A stretch of DNA of 64,000 bases from DATJGF01 sp035495315 (GTDB taxonomy: Bacteria; Verrucomicrobiota; Verrucomicrobiia; Limisphaerales; UBA8199): contig DATJGF010000164.1 of NCBI GenBank assembly GCA_035495315.1, positions 22,887 to 86,886 of the forward strand. The letters run 5' to 3'. Numbering within the stretch: the stretch's first letter is position 1; each line of letters starts with the position of its first letter. Position numbers and translations under genes: made by a program. Positions 24,837 to 34,243 of this stretch are shown piece by piece. The notes under the pieces were generated by a model. That model was not told the DNA's origin and searched no databases. It saw only the letters and a program-made list of their open reading frames with translations.

Positions 24837-25967
24837 ATGAAGCGAATTCTGGTTATCGATGACGAAGAATGGCTGCGCGACATGGTGCACATGGCGCTGG
24901 AGCAGAAAGGATATGAAGTCATCGAAGCCGACAACGGCGTCGCCGGCGTGGAGATAGCGCGGCGAGTTCTGCCCGACCTGATCCTCTGCGACGTCAATAT
25001 GGAGAAGATGGACGGCTATCTGGCCTTGTCTTCCCTCCGTAACGAGCCGACAACTGCATCGATCCCTTTTATCCTGATGACCGGGTTGGCGGACAACGCT
25101 GGCATGCGCCACGGTATGGAATTAGGCGCCGATGACTACCTGCCGAAACCATTCACCATCGACGCCCTTTACGCTGCAGTCGCCGCTCGGCTCAAAAAGG
25201 CGCAAATCGTCCGTTCGGAGGCCGAGAAGAAATTATCTGATTTGCGCGACAACATCAGCCTGATGCTGCCCCATGAGTTGCGCACACCCCTAAACGGCAT
25301 TTTGGCGTATGGCGAAATCCTGCGTTCCGACGCGGCTTCACTTCCGGCAACGGAAATCGCGGAGATGGGCCAGGTGATTTACGATTCAGGCAAACGCCTG
25401 GAGCGTCTAATTGAGAATTTCCTGATTTATGCGCAGATCGAGTTGCTCGGCAATGACGCGCAGAAAATCGCGGCGTTGCGAACCAGACAAACGGATTCCG
25501 CTTGCGGGTTGATCGAGATTCATGCCTCCAATCAGGCCCTGGCCAACAATCGCTCTGAAGACCTGGTTCTTGAATTGAGTGACGTTCCGGTGCCCATGGC
25601 GGAAGATTATCTGGCAAGAATCGTCGATGAATTGACCCAAAACGCGTTTAAGTTCTCCAAGCCAGGCACCCCGATTCGGGTGACCCTGGAAGAAACGGCG
25701 GCAGGCCTGACATTGTCCGTTACCGATCGCGGTCGTGGGTTTTCCACCGAACACATCACACGTGTGGGCGCTTACATGCAATTCGATCGAAAGATGCACG
25801 AGCAACAAGGCCTGGGTTTGGGGTTGACGATCGCCAAGCGTCTTACCGAATTGCACGGCGGCACCTTGAGCATCGAGAGTGAGCGCGGCAACCATACGAC
25901 AGTCTGGGTGAAATTGCCAAGGAGCCTGCCACTGCCGCTCGCCGAGGCGGCTATTGCGGCCACATAG
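24837..25967 (+). CDS. Response regulator-histidine kinase hybrid (soluble)
   Basis: 376 residues. An N-terminal receiver domain (acidic Asp8/Asp9, phosphoacceptor Asp52, Thr82, Lys104) is followed by HisKA with the phosphoacceptor His146 (LPHELRTP) and a HATPase domain: N-box Asn269 (DELTQNAFKF), DRGRGFS and GLGLGLTIAKRL. No membrane segment or sensor domain, so the input is phosphotransfer to the receiver. The reversed order (receiver before kinase) resembles cyanobacterial and PVC hybrid kinases. No output regulator adjoins it. It converges with the YggT-like gene; the 3' ends overlap by 17 bases. Confidence 0.92.
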   Translation: MKRILVIDDEEWLRDMVHMALEQKGYEVIEADNGVAGVEIARRVLPDLILCDVNMEKMDGYLALSSLRNEPTTASIPFILMTGLADNAGMRHGMELGADDYLPKPFTIDALYAAVAARLKKAQIVRSEAEKKLSDLRDNISLMLPHELRTPLNGILAYGEILRSDAASLPATEIAEMGQVIYDSGKRLERLIENFLIYAQIELLGNDAQKIAALRTRQTDSACGLIEIHASNQALANNRSEDLVLELSDVPVPMAEDYLARIVDELTQNAFKFSKPGTPIRVTLEETAAGLTLSVTDRGRGFSTEHITRVGAYMQFDRKMHEQQGLGLGLTIAKRLTELHGGTLSIESERGNHTTVWVKLPRSLPLPLAEAAIAAT

Positions 25968-26808
25968 TCAGGTTCCGTCGAGCGAGTTGGCCGGCGGCAA
26001 AATTCGGCAGCCAATGAAGGAGCAGCAACACCAGTAGTGCGCCTACTAACGGCGTCAGGTCGAGCCGTCCTACTCGCAAGGGCAGCCGGCCCAACGGCAG
26101 CAGTAGCGCACGCGAGGTGCTCGAGACGAAATCCCAGAACGGATTATTCCCGAAAAAAACATAGCTGTTGATCAGGTGCAGCATAAGGAGAAGCGGCAGG
26201 AGGTACTTAAGACTGAGCCAAAGGGCGGTAGCAATTAGGCAAGCCTGACCTGCAAGGTGTGCCGGTGAGTTGACCCGAGCCGTCACACCTGAATGGACCA
26301 GGAGGAAGTGGAAGGCGAACCACAATCCAGCCGCCAAAAGACAGGGGATTAATAGTTGCGCCACGCCAGGCCAGCGGGCAATACGCCCCAGATGAAGCCG
26401 CACCAATTTCGTAATCGGATCGGGCATTGCAGTTGATCGATTCGCGACGGTCAACAGGAGCAACCAAAAGTAAAAGATCACATGGAATCGCAAATAACTC
26501 AGAAGGGAATACAAGGCGACTGTCGTAAAGGCCTGGCTACGGAAGGCTAATACAATAAAACCAAGATTTAATTTCGGCGTCCAGTCCACAGGAGACCCCA
26601 GTTCCCAATAAACGAATGCCCGCAGCAGAAGCAGGAGGACCAAACCCGCAAGAAACTGCGAACCTTTAAAGCGGGCCGGCTCGGTTTTTTTGAGCGTCCC
26701 CATCAACGTCGCGGGCGTGCTATTAGCCAGCGGATCCAAGTGGGCCGAACGCCAGCTCAGCCAAAGGAGCAGCGCGGCAAGATTCAGAATGAAATCAACA
26801 ATAGCCAA
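25951..26808 (-). CDS. YggT-family-like integral membrane protein
   Basis: 285 residues with about six hydrophobic segments. NPFWDFVSSTSRALLLPLGR followed by LDLTPLVGALLVLLL matches the YggT/YGGT pattern (FxxxV...R..lP...lDlsPl), and a second, weaker copy can be seen in the N-terminal half, giving two YggT modules. YggT proteins are small inner-membrane proteins of uncertain role, sometimes linked to osmotic stress or cell division. Assignment is by motif. Confidence 0.7.
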   Translation of the reverse strand: MAIVDFILNLAALLLWLSWRSAHLDPLANSTPATLMGTLKKTEPARFKGSQFLAGLVLLLLLRAFVYWELGSPVDWTPKLNLGFIVLAFRSQAFTTVALYSLLSYLRFHVIFYFWLLLLTVANRSTAMPDPITKLVRLHLGRIARWPGVAQLLIPCLLAAGLWFAFHFLLVHSGVTARVNSPAHLAGQACLIATALWLSLKYLLPLLLMLHLINSYVFFGNNPFWDFVSSTSRALLLPLGRLPLRVGRLDLTPLVGALLVLLLLHWLPNFAAGQLARRNLTMWPQ

Positions 26809-26930
26809 TCAACAGGGCAGATCGGGCAGACAAAACCGCTTAAGCAAGTCGTCGAGAGAGTCTTGGTTGGCGTTGTTAACCGCCCGTGTAAGCATCGACT
26901 TCTATACCAGAGACTCCGCGGTTGAATTCA

Positions 26931-26972
26931 CTCACGTTTTACGTCTTACGTATCACGCATCACGTCTCACAT
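26931..26972. repeat. Heptamer tandem array ending in sucD
   Basis: Six 7-base units lie in register on the plus strand: CTCACGT, TTTACGT, CTTACGT, ATCACGC, ATCACGT, CTCACAT. The last unit spans the sucD stop codon (26967-26969). This looks like the short tandemly repeated repetitive (STRR) heptamers known in other bacteria. Confidence 0.7.
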
Positions 26973-27857
26973 CATTTTGAGCAGCGTATCCGCCATTTCG
27001 GACGGAGTCGACGCGACACCGATGCCAGCGGCTTTGAACGCAGCGATTTTGGCCGCGGCCGTGCCTTTGCCGCCGCTGACTATCGCGCCGGCGTGCCCCA
27101 TGCGACGACCCGGTGGGGCAGTTGCACCGGCAATAAAACCCGCCACCGGCTTCTTGCAACTGTGGCGTATCCATTCGGCGGCTTCTTCCTCGGCGGCCCC
27201 GCCGATCTCACCGATCATGATGATCCCACGAGTATCCGGGTCCGCGGCAAACATTTTGATAACATCGAGATGCGAAGTTCCATTGACCGGGTCGCCGCCG
27301 ATACCGACGCAGGTCGATTGACCGACTCCGCGGCAAGTCAACTGCCAGACAGCTTCGTAGGTGAGGGTGCCACTGCGGGAGACGACGCCAATGTTTCCGC
27401 GCTTATGGATGTACCCGGGCGCGATGCCAATTCGGCATCCGCCCTGTGATCCGGTGCCAGTACCCGGAGTAACGATGCCCGGGCAATTTGGACCAATCAG
27501 ACGGGTTGATTTTCCCTCCATCGCGCGTTTGACCTTGATCATGTCATTGACCGGTATGCCTTCGGTAATGCAGACGACGAGATCAAGGCCGGCATCAACC
27601 CCCTCGAGAATCGCGTCGGCCGCAAACGCCGGCGGGACGAAGACTGCCGAGGCGGTCGCGCCGGTTTGTTTCATCGCCTGGGCAACCGTGTCGAAAATAG
27701 GCACCTTGTTTTCAAACTGCTGCCCGCCCTTGCCAGGGGTCACCCCGGCGACGATTTGGGTGCCGTAGGCCAAACTGAGTTGAGTATGGCGGCCACCGAA
27801 GCCGCCGGTTATGCCCTGGACCAGAACCCGAGTTTCAGGAGTAACGAGAATAGACAT
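26967..27857 (-). CDS. sucD: Succinate-CoA ligase, alpha subunit
   Basis: 296 residues. Forms the succinyl-CoA ligase with SucC; the alpha subunit holds CoA and the phosphohistidine. QGITGGFGGRHTQLS is the CoA-binding region and GHAGAIVSGGKGTAAAK contains the active-site His; GPNCPGIV is a further signature. Normal length. It lies 145 bases after sucC. Confidence 0.97.
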   Translation of the reverse strand: MSILVTPETRVLVQGITGGFGGRHTQLSLAYGTQIVAGVTPGKGGQQFENKVPIFDTVAQAMKQTGATASAVFVPPAFAADAILEGVDAGLDLVVCITEGIPVNDMIKVKRAMEGKSTRLIGPNCPGIVTPGTGTGSQGGCRIGIAPGYIHKRGNIGVVSRSGTLTYEAVWQLTCRGVGQSTCVGIGGDPVNGTSHLDVIKMFAADPDTRGIIMIGEIGGAAEEEAAEWIRHSCKKPVAGFIAGATAPPGRRMGHAGAIVSGGKGTAAAKIAAFKAAGIGVASTPSEMADTLLKMM

Positions 27858-28002
27858 TTTGGGAGATTGTAGTTAGGAGGCCTTTTTTTTCTCCTTGATG
27901 GCACGAAGCAGCTTTAGTGCCCGGCTCGCCAGGCAGGTCATGCATCGGATGGGAAAACACACCCACGATTCAGTTGTTCAACGAGCGCTTCGTCAATCAC
28001 AT

Positions 28003-29214
28003 TCAACCCTTCTGGGTGACCGCCTGCACCACCTTCTGAGCGGCATCGGCCATTGAATCTCCGCTGATAATCGTCAGACCGGATTGGGCTAGGGTTTTCT
28101 TGCCTGCCTCGACATTGTTGCCTTCGAGGCGAACGACCAGCGGCAGTTTCAGGCCGGTCTCTTTGACGGCAGCGACAATGCCATTGGCGATGACGTTGCA
28201 ATCCATGATGCCGCCGAAGATGTTAACCAGGATCCCTTTAACATTTGGGTCCTGCAGAATGATTTTGAAAGCGGCTGCGACTTGCTCCTGGCTGGCACCC
28301 CCGCCGACATCCAGGAAATTGGCCGGTGCCCCACCGAAATGCTGGATAATGTCCATGGTAGCCATCGCCAGACCGGCTCCATTCACCAGGCACGCGATGC
28401 TGCCATCGAGCTTGATGTAATTGAGGTTAAACTTGCTGGCTTCAATTTCGAGCGGGGCTTCTTCAGCGAGGTCGCGCATTGCCTGCAGGTTGGCATGACG
28501 ATAAAGGCCGTTGTCATCGATGGAAAGTTTAGCGTCGACTGCCAGCAAACTATGTTTGCCATCCTTATCGGCAACGATGCACAACGGGTTAATCTCGACC
28601 AGCGAGGCATCGCATTCCCACCAGGTCTTATAGACCCCCAATAACAATTTGGCCCCCTGCCCAATCAAGTCGCCTTTTAAACCCAGGCCGACGGCGAGTT
28701 TCCGCGCCTGGTAAGGCATCATGCCGACAGCAGGGTCGATAGGTTCTTTGATGATTTTTTCGGGCGTTTTGGCAGCGACTTCTTCAATGTCCATCCCCCC
28801 CTCGGTGCTCGCCATCACAACCGGTCGCGAAATGGTGCGATCGAGCAAGACGGCCAAGTAGAGCTCTTTGAGGATCTCGGGCGCCTTTGTTACAAGCAAT
28901 TTGCTGACGAGCCGCCCCTCGGGTCCGGTCTGTTTGGTGACGAGGACGTTTCCGAGCATCGCCTTGGCGTCGTGATAGACTTCGGCGGCGGTTTTGCACA
29001 GCTTGACGCCCCCCTTGAAGCCGCTTTTGAAAGTTCCTTTGCCGCGTCCCCCGGCATGGATCTGGGATTTGACGGCGACGAGCGTGGCTCCGCCGGCGAT
29101 CAATTTTTCCGAGGCCACTCGAGCGGCTTCAGCCGTGGTGCAAACCTCACCAGGTGGAACGGCAACACCGTATTGAGCCAGAAGTTGTTTGGCTTGGAAC
29201 TCGTGCAGGTTCAT
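28003..29214 (-). CDS. sucC: Succinate-CoA ligase (ADP-forming), beta subunit
   Basis: 403 residues. ATP-grasp beta subunit that couples succinyl-CoA cleavage to nucleotide phosphorylation in the TCA cycle. MNLHEFQAKQLLAQYGVAVP, VKSQIHAGGRGKGTFK and LEINPL-type VEINPLCIV plus NIFGGIMDCNVIANGI are all SucC signatures. It is 35 bases downstream of gltA and followed by sucD. Confidence 0.97.
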   Translation of the reverse strand: MNLHEFQAKQLLAQYGVAVPPGEVCTTAEAARVASEKLIAGGATLVAVKSQIHAGGRGKGTFKSGFKGGVKLCKTAAEVYHDAKAMLGNVLVTKQTGPEGRLVSKLLVTKAPEILKELYLAVLLDRTISRPVVMASTEGGMDIEEVAAKTPEKIIKEPIDPAVGMMPYQARKLAVGLGLKGDLIGQGAKLLLGVYKTWWECDASLVEINPLCIVADKDGKHSLLAVDAKLSIDDNGLYRHANLQAMRDLAEEAPLEIEASKFNLNYIKLDGSIACLVNGAGLAMATMDIIQHFGGAPANFLDVGGGASQEQVAAAFKIILQDPNVKGILVNIFGGIMDCNVIANGIVAAVKETGLKLPLVVRLEGNNVEAGKKTLAQSGLTIISGDSMADAAQKVVQAVTQKG

Positions 29215-29249
29215 CCTTGAGGTGGTTCAGGGTAAGGAATCCAGGGCCC

Positions 29250-30536
29250 TTACTTGCGGTCCTTAATCGGCGAGTAATGGTTGAGGGTTGGACCGGTATA
29301 GATTTGGCGAGGCCGATAAATCCGCGTCGGGGCTTCCATCACTTCTTTATAGTTGGCGATCCAACCAGGCATGCGGCCGATGGCAAACATAACGGTGAAC
29401 ATTTCCACCGGGATGCCGATCGCACGCATAATAATCCCGCTGTAAAAATCGACGTTGGGGTAAAGCTTCCGTTCAACGAAATAAGTGTCATGGAGCGCGG
29501 CTTCCTCGAGGTGCTTGGCAATGTCCAACAAGGGATCGGCGATGTGGAGCTTGGCAAGCAGATCGTCACAGGCTTTTTTGATGATCTTCGCGCGTGGATC
29601 GTAATTCTTGTAAACGCGGTGGCCAAAACCCATCAACCGTTTGCCGCTGTTTTTATCTTTGGCGGCTGCGATAAAGCGTGAGCCGTCATCGCCGTCGCGA
29701 TGGATTTGCTCCAGCATCTCCAACACGGCCTGATTGGCGCCGCCATGGAGCGGCCCCCACAAAGCGCACACGCCAGCGGCGGCACTCGCAAATAGATTCG
29801 CCCGGCTCGAGGCCACCATGCGCACGGTAGCCGTCGAACAATTCTGCTCGTGGTCGGCGTGCAGCAGAAAAATGAGGTCGAGCGCCTTCACCGCCTCGGG
29901 CTTGAGGTCATAATCGTGGTAAGGCAGCGAAAACATCATGTGGAGCAGGTTGGCGGTATACTTTAGCTCCGGTTTGGGATAGATAATCGGCAGACCACGC
30001 GATTTGCGGTAGGCGAATGCGGCGATAGTGCGTACCTGGGAGAGTAGCCGCGCGGCGGAGATCTCGAAGTGCTCGTGATTTTCGTCGTGGAGCAATTCGG
30101 GATAGAAGCAACTGGCCGCGTTGATCATCGAAGAAAGGATCGCCATCGGATGGGCCGTCGTCGGGAAGCCCTCGAAATGGTGCTTCATGGCCTCGTTCAA
30201 CAGCTCATTTTCGGTCAGCAAATCCGAGAAACGGCGCAGTTCGGCGCTGCCCGGGAGGCGACCCAGAATGATGAGGTGGGCTACTTCGATGAAGCTTGAT
30301 TTTTCAGCCAGCTCCTCGATCGGAATCCCGCGGTATCGTAAGATCCCCCTCTCTCCGTCAATGAAAGTGATCTTGCTTTGGCACGAACCGGTATTGGCGT
30401 AGCCGTCATCCAGAGTGATGTAACCGCTTTCGTTGCGCAACGCGGAGATGTCGATCGCTCGTTCATGCTCAGTTCCTTCCACGATGGGGAGTTTGCAGCT
30501 CTTCCCGTCCAGTATTAATTCTGCAGATTTGTCCAT
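29250..30536 (-). CDS. gltA: Citrate synthase
   Basis: 428 residues. Condenses acetyl-CoA and oxaloacetate. LHADHEQNCSTATVRM and WGPLHGGANQAVLEML carry catalytic His residues; GFGHRVYKNYDPRAK holds the third His and an oxaloacetate-binding Arg. The N-terminal beta-rich segment (MDKSAELILDGKSCKLPIVE) is that of the type II, hexameric Gram-negative enzyme. First gene of the gltA-sucC-sucD unit. Confidence 0.98.
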   Translation of the reverse strand: MDKSAELILDGKSCKLPIVEGTEHERAIDISALRNESGYITLDDGYANTGSCQSKITFIDGERGILRYRGIPIEELAEKSSFIEVAHLIILGRLPGSAELRRFSDLLTENELLNEAMKHHFEGFPTTAHPMAILSSMINAASCFYPELLHDENHEHFEISAARLLSQVRTIAAFAYRKSRGLPIIYPKPELKYTANLLHMMFSLPYHDYDLKPEAVKALDLIFLLHADHEQNCSTATVRMVASSRANLFASAAAGVCALWGPLHGGANQAVLEMLEQIHRDGDDGSRFIAAAKDKNSGKRLMGFGHRVYKNYDPRAKIIKKACDDLLAKLHIADPLLDIAKHLEEAALHDTYFVERKLYPNVDFYSGIIMRAIGIPVEMFTVMFAIGRMPGWIANYKEVMEAPTRIYRPRQIYTGPTLNHYSPIKDRK

Positions 30537-30616
30537 AAACTACTTTCGTCACGCAGGCACAGCAGCGTAGAAAAAAGTAATTGTTGAGCAGGCTCGACGC
30601 AATTGCAAACCCATTG

Positions 30617-30622
30617 TATATC
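30617..30622 (+). promoter_or_regulatory. Possible -10 element for the 30.7-kb membrane protein
   Basis: TATATC at 30617-30622 lies 17 bases after TCGACG (30594-30599), a 4-of-6 match to each consensus box. Transcription from here would begin near 30629, after the ATG at 30625, which favours the later ATG at 30676 as the start of the next gene. Weak evidence. Confidence 0.25.
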
Positions 30623-30675
30623 GGATGAATCGCGCAAATAATTCGCCGCGTTTTAGCCTGGAAGCGGCAATGGGT

Positions 30676-31062
30676 ATGAACAAACGTCCACTCTCAATCA
30701 CACTCATCAGCTGGCTCTTTATCGGAGTCGGCGTGGTCGCGCTGACCTACCATTTGCTGCCGGAGCATATCGCTGAGCTTAAGACACATGCTGCATTTGC
30801 CAACGAATTGCTTTGGGTTTGCCTGGTTCGATTGTTGGCGATCGTTTGTGGCGTATTCATGCTGCTAGGCTTTAATTGGGCGCGTTGGTTGCTCGTGGTT
30901 TGGATCGGCTACCACGTTATCCTCAGCGCGTTTCATTCGGTGTCTGAGGTGACCGTTCACGCTCTCCTTTTTGCCGCGATTGTCTGTTTCCTGTTTTTGC
31001 CCGGCGCGTCACGGTTTTTCCTGTCAGGCAAGAGTGTCGTAAAGACAGGCTCGGGTGGTTAA
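30676..31062 (+). CDS. Small multi-pass membrane hypothetical protein
   Basis: 128 residues from the ATG at 30676 (MNKRPLSITLISWLFIGVGV), or 145 from 30625. Four hydrophobic segments: about residues 7-27, 44-66, 72-90 and 96-112. No recognised domain. The shorter start begins directly before the first membrane segment. Divergent from gltA. Confidence 0.6.
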   Translation: MNKRPLSITLISWLFIGVGVVALTYHLLPEHIAELKTHAAFANELLWVCLVRLLAIVCGVFMLLGFNWARWLLVVWIGYHVILSAFHSVSEVTVHALLFAAIVCFLFLPGASRFFLSGKSVVKTGSGG

Positions 31063-31168
31063 GGGAGAGCCGCTTCTGATAACAGTTAATCTTATACTTG
31101 ATATTATGCAAGTGTAGTAAGGTGAATGATTGGTGGACAGCTTTTGAGCCACAGGTCAAACTCGGTTC

Positions 31169-34100
31169 ATGCTTCAGAAGCGAGCCTTTTTGGGAGTAAC
31201 GACAGGCGTTGCCGCCGCCGTTCTCAACCTCACTGTCGCAGCTCAACCATTGCCTTGGGTGTTGCCCTGGAACGATACCTTGTCCGGCGTGACCGATTTT
31301 TCGCACGTGAATTCCCCAATCACGACGGAACGGGTCACCGTCGACACCAACGGGCATTTCGTCGCCAATGGCCGCCGGATTCGGTTTTTGGGAGTGAATT
31401 TTGCCGGGGATGCGCCTTTTATGCCGACCAACAACGCGGACGCGGTGGCGGGACGGTTGGCAAAATTCGGGGTAAATGGGGTTCGCCTACACCACATGGA
31501 CCCAAGTTGGGCGTATAATGGGGGTCTGATCGCCTATACCTCAACTTCCAGTACAAATTTGAGTGAAACCAATGTGGAGCGTCTGCACTGGCTTGTTTCT
31601 CGACTGAAGGCGCATGGGATTTATTCGGATGTAAACCTGCTGGTGGGTCGCGAGTATCGGAGCGGCGACGGCTTAGGACCGGAGGTTACTGGCATGGATT
31701 GGAAGGATGCGCACATTTTGGGGTATTTTTACGACCGGGCCCTGGCTTTGCAGAAGGATTACGCGACCAAGCTCCTGACGCCGACCAATCGCTTCACGGG
31801 ACTGTCACTGGCCAAAGATCCTGCAGTAGCTTTTGTGGAAATCATCAATGAGAACGGCATTATCCAGAAATGGCTGGATGGAGGGTTGGACAGGTTGCCA
31901 ACTCGTTACTCCCTTAGTTTGCAGGCGCATTGGAATACGTGGCTGGCGGCGCGTTACACCAATCAAACGGCGATGCTTGAGGCATGGCACATCATTAACC
32001 AATCACTCGGACCCAATTTGATCGCCAATGGTGCCTTTAGCAACGGCCTGACCGGTTGGGTTGCAGAGCAGCATAACGTAGCGCAGGCAAGCTTTACGAG
32101 GACATACGATTTTATTGACGGAGCGCCTTCTGCGAAGATCGTCGTCACCAATGCCGATACGGCCGGCTGGTACATCCAGCTGAATTATCCGTACCTCCCA
32201 GTAACGTCCAACCAGGTATACACGATTTCTTTCTGGGCCAAATCCAGTCCCGCGACGAATGCGGAGGCTTCTGTGATGCAGGCGCATGCGAATTGGAATG
32301 GGTTAGGTTATTTGCAAAGCCTTAGTCTCAAGACAAACTGGCAACTGTTCACCAATACCTTTCAAGCTGCAGCCAACGAGAACAACGCGCGAATGAATTT
32401 TGGTTCGATGGGGGACAAACGCGCCACCTTTTGGTTCGCCGACGTCAAGCTGCAGCGGGGTGGTCAGATTGGAGTCCTTCCTGACGGGGCATCCCTTGCT
32501 GCGGGAACGGTGCCGAACGTATCACATTCGGGAAGTGGTTACCGTGGTACGATCGAGGCCCGGCGGGACTGGCTGCAGTTTCTTCGGGAGCTCGAGTATT
32601 CATACTTCGATGCGATGGTACTGCATCTACGCAGCAACCTCGGTTATGGTGGGCTTATCTTCGGCACGATCATGGCCAACAGCCCGGCCACCGTGCAGAG
32701 TCGACTCGACGTCATCGATGGACATGCCTATTGGCAACATCCGCAGTTCCCAGGCCAGCCGTGGGATCCCGTCAATTGGAACATTTCCAATATCTCGATG
32801 GTTAACACGTTAGCCGACGACAATACCCTCACCGGCTTGGCGCGGCAACGTATCGAAGGCAAACCGTTCACGGTGACCGAATATCAACATCCATCACCCA
32901 ATTATTATGGGGCTGAGGGGCCACTATTGCTGGCGGCTTATGGCGCGCTGCAGGATTGGGATGGGGTGTGGCTATTCGACTACGGCCAGGGCAATGATGT
33001 CGTCCCGATGGGTTACATCCGTGGTTTTTTCTGTATGGACCAGCATCCGACCAAAATGGCAAACATGCTCCTGGCGGCGAACCTGTTCCGGCGGGCTGAT
33101 GTGACCGCCGCCCGACAGGAGTTTACGATCGGACTCACTCCTGACCGTGAGCTCGACCTGCTGCAAAATGCGTCCGCTTGGAGCTTGTTCAACAGTGGTC
33201 AACTGGGTGTTCCTGGCCGGCTGGCATTAACAAATCGATTGAGCACCCGCGTCGGAGTTGAGGCGGCTTCAGGTTTGACCAATGCACCGCCCCCCACTTC
33301 GGGCAGCGTTGTAGGCAGTGATACGGGAGAATTGCGCTGGGACTTAAGCCAGGCTAACCATGGAATGGTCACTATCGATGCTGCGCGCACAAAAGCCGTG
33401 CTGGGTTTTGCGGATAATCGTTCCGTGACGCTCGGCGGGATTACTTTTCGTTTGGGAACAACTCGCTTGGGATGGTGTACGTTCGGCATCACGCTGACGC
33501 AAGGGGAGGTCTTAACGAATGATTGCACCGCACTGATTGTGGCGACCGGTTGGACGGAAAACACAGGTCAAATCTGGTCGAACACCAATAAGACCTCAGT
33601 GGGTAACCAGTGGGGGCACGCGCCCGTGCTAACCGAGATCGTGCCTTTCAGCCTGACGCTGCCAGTGGGCACCAATCATGTGCGCGCCTGGACTTTGGAC
33701 GAGCGCGGTCAGCGCAAGACGGCGCTGCCGATTTCAGGCGACGCCTCCTCCGCCACTCTCTCGGTAGATACCAATTCGGGTGCGATTTGGTATGAATTGC
33801 GAATCGAGCGCTGGATGGCGAGCTTTGACCTTTGGCGTACGCGCTACTTCTCTGCCGCAGAGTTGCTGAAATCAGAAATCAGCAGCGAAACTGCTTCACC
33901 TGACGGTGATGGCATAGCCAATCTTTGGAAATACTATCTTGGACTGCCGGGCCGTACCAGTGCCCCGCCTTACCGCTTGCCGGTTCCTGAACTGATGAAC
34001 ATCGGCCTGGAAAACTTTTTACAATTGAGTTTCGAGCGCGACAAACTGGCTACGGATGTAGATTGTGCGGGTGAAGTTTCCCCTGATCTTTCTGCGTGGT

Positions 34101-34243
34101 ACTCCGGCGCCGGGTTTACGGTCTGCGAACCACCGTTGGATAACGGCGATTTGGAGCGCGTCCGTGTGCGTGACGCGTTGCCCATTGCTAGCTTGCCAGC
34201 CCGGTATCTGAGGCTGCATTTGCAGAGAAAAGAGCCAAACTGA
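31169..34243 (+). CDS. Secreted GH-A clan glycoside hydrolase (GH5-like) with inserted CBM
   Basis: 1024 residues with an N-terminal signal peptide (MLQKRAFLGVTTGVAAAVLN, mature after about 27). A TIM-barrel glycosidase core: FLGVNFAGDAPFM, GVNGVRLHHMDPSWAY; the general acid/base Glu near 227 (VEIINENG) and a candidate nucleophile Glu near 571 (FTVTEYQHPS). Between them, about residues 281-430, sits a CBM4/9-like jelly roll (GPNLIANGAFSNGLTGW). The C-terminus has an Ig-like region and a calcium-site-like SPDGDGIANLWKYYLGL. It would cut a beta-linked polysaccharide outside the cell; the substrate is unknown. Its TGA overlaps the next ATG. Confidence 0.8.
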   Translation: MLQKRAFLGVTTGVAAAVLNLTVAAQPLPWVLPWNDTLSGVTDFSHVNSPITTERVTVDTNGHFVANGRRIRFLGVNFAGDAPFMPTNNADAVAGRLAKFGVNGVRLHHMDPSWAYNGGLIAYTSTSSTNLSETNVERLHWLVSRLKAHGIYSDVNLLVGREYRSGDGLGPEVTGMDWKDAHILGYFYDRALALQKDYATKLLTPTNRFTGLSLAKDPAVAFVEIINENGIIQKWLDGGLDRLPTRYSLSLQAHWNTWLAARYTNQTAMLEAWHIINQSLGPNLIANGAFSNGLTGWVAEQHNVAQASFTRTYDFIDGAPSAKIVVTNADTAGWYIQLNYPYLPVTSNQVYTISFWAKSSPATNAEASVMQAHANWNGLGYLQSLSLKTNWQLFTNTFQAAANENNARMNFGSMGDKRATFWFADVKLQRGGQIGVLPDGASLAAGTVPNVSHSGSGYRGTIEARRDWLQFLRELEYSYFDAMVLHLRSNLGYGGLIFGTIMANSPATVQSRLDVIDGHAYWQHPQFPGQPWDPVNWNISNISMVNTLADDNTLTGLARQRIEGKPFTVTEYQHPSPNYYGAEGPLLLAAYGALQDWDGVWLFDYGQGNDVVPMGYIRGFFCMDQHPTKMANMLLAANLFRRADVTAARQEFTIGLTPDRELDLLQNASAWSLFNSGQLGVPGRLALTNRLSTRVGVEAASGLTNAPPPTSGSVVGSDTGELRWDLSQANHGMVTIDAARTKAVLGFADNRSVTLGGITFRLGTTRLGWCTFGITLTQGEVLTNDCTALIVATGWTENTGQIWSNTNKTSVGNQWGHAPVLTEIVPFSLTLPVGTNHVRAWTLDERGQRKTALPISGDASSATLSVDTNSGAIWYELRIERWMASFDLWRTRYFSAAELLKSEISSETASPDGDGIANLWKYYLGLPGRTSAPPYRLPVPELMNIGLENFLQLSFERDKLATDVDCAGEVSPDLSAWYSGAGFTVCEPPLDNGDLERVRVRDALPIASLPARYLRLHLQRKEPN

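Noticed and set aside
26931..26972. CRISPR-like array
   Set aside because: Units are seven bases with no spacers and no cas genes in the window.
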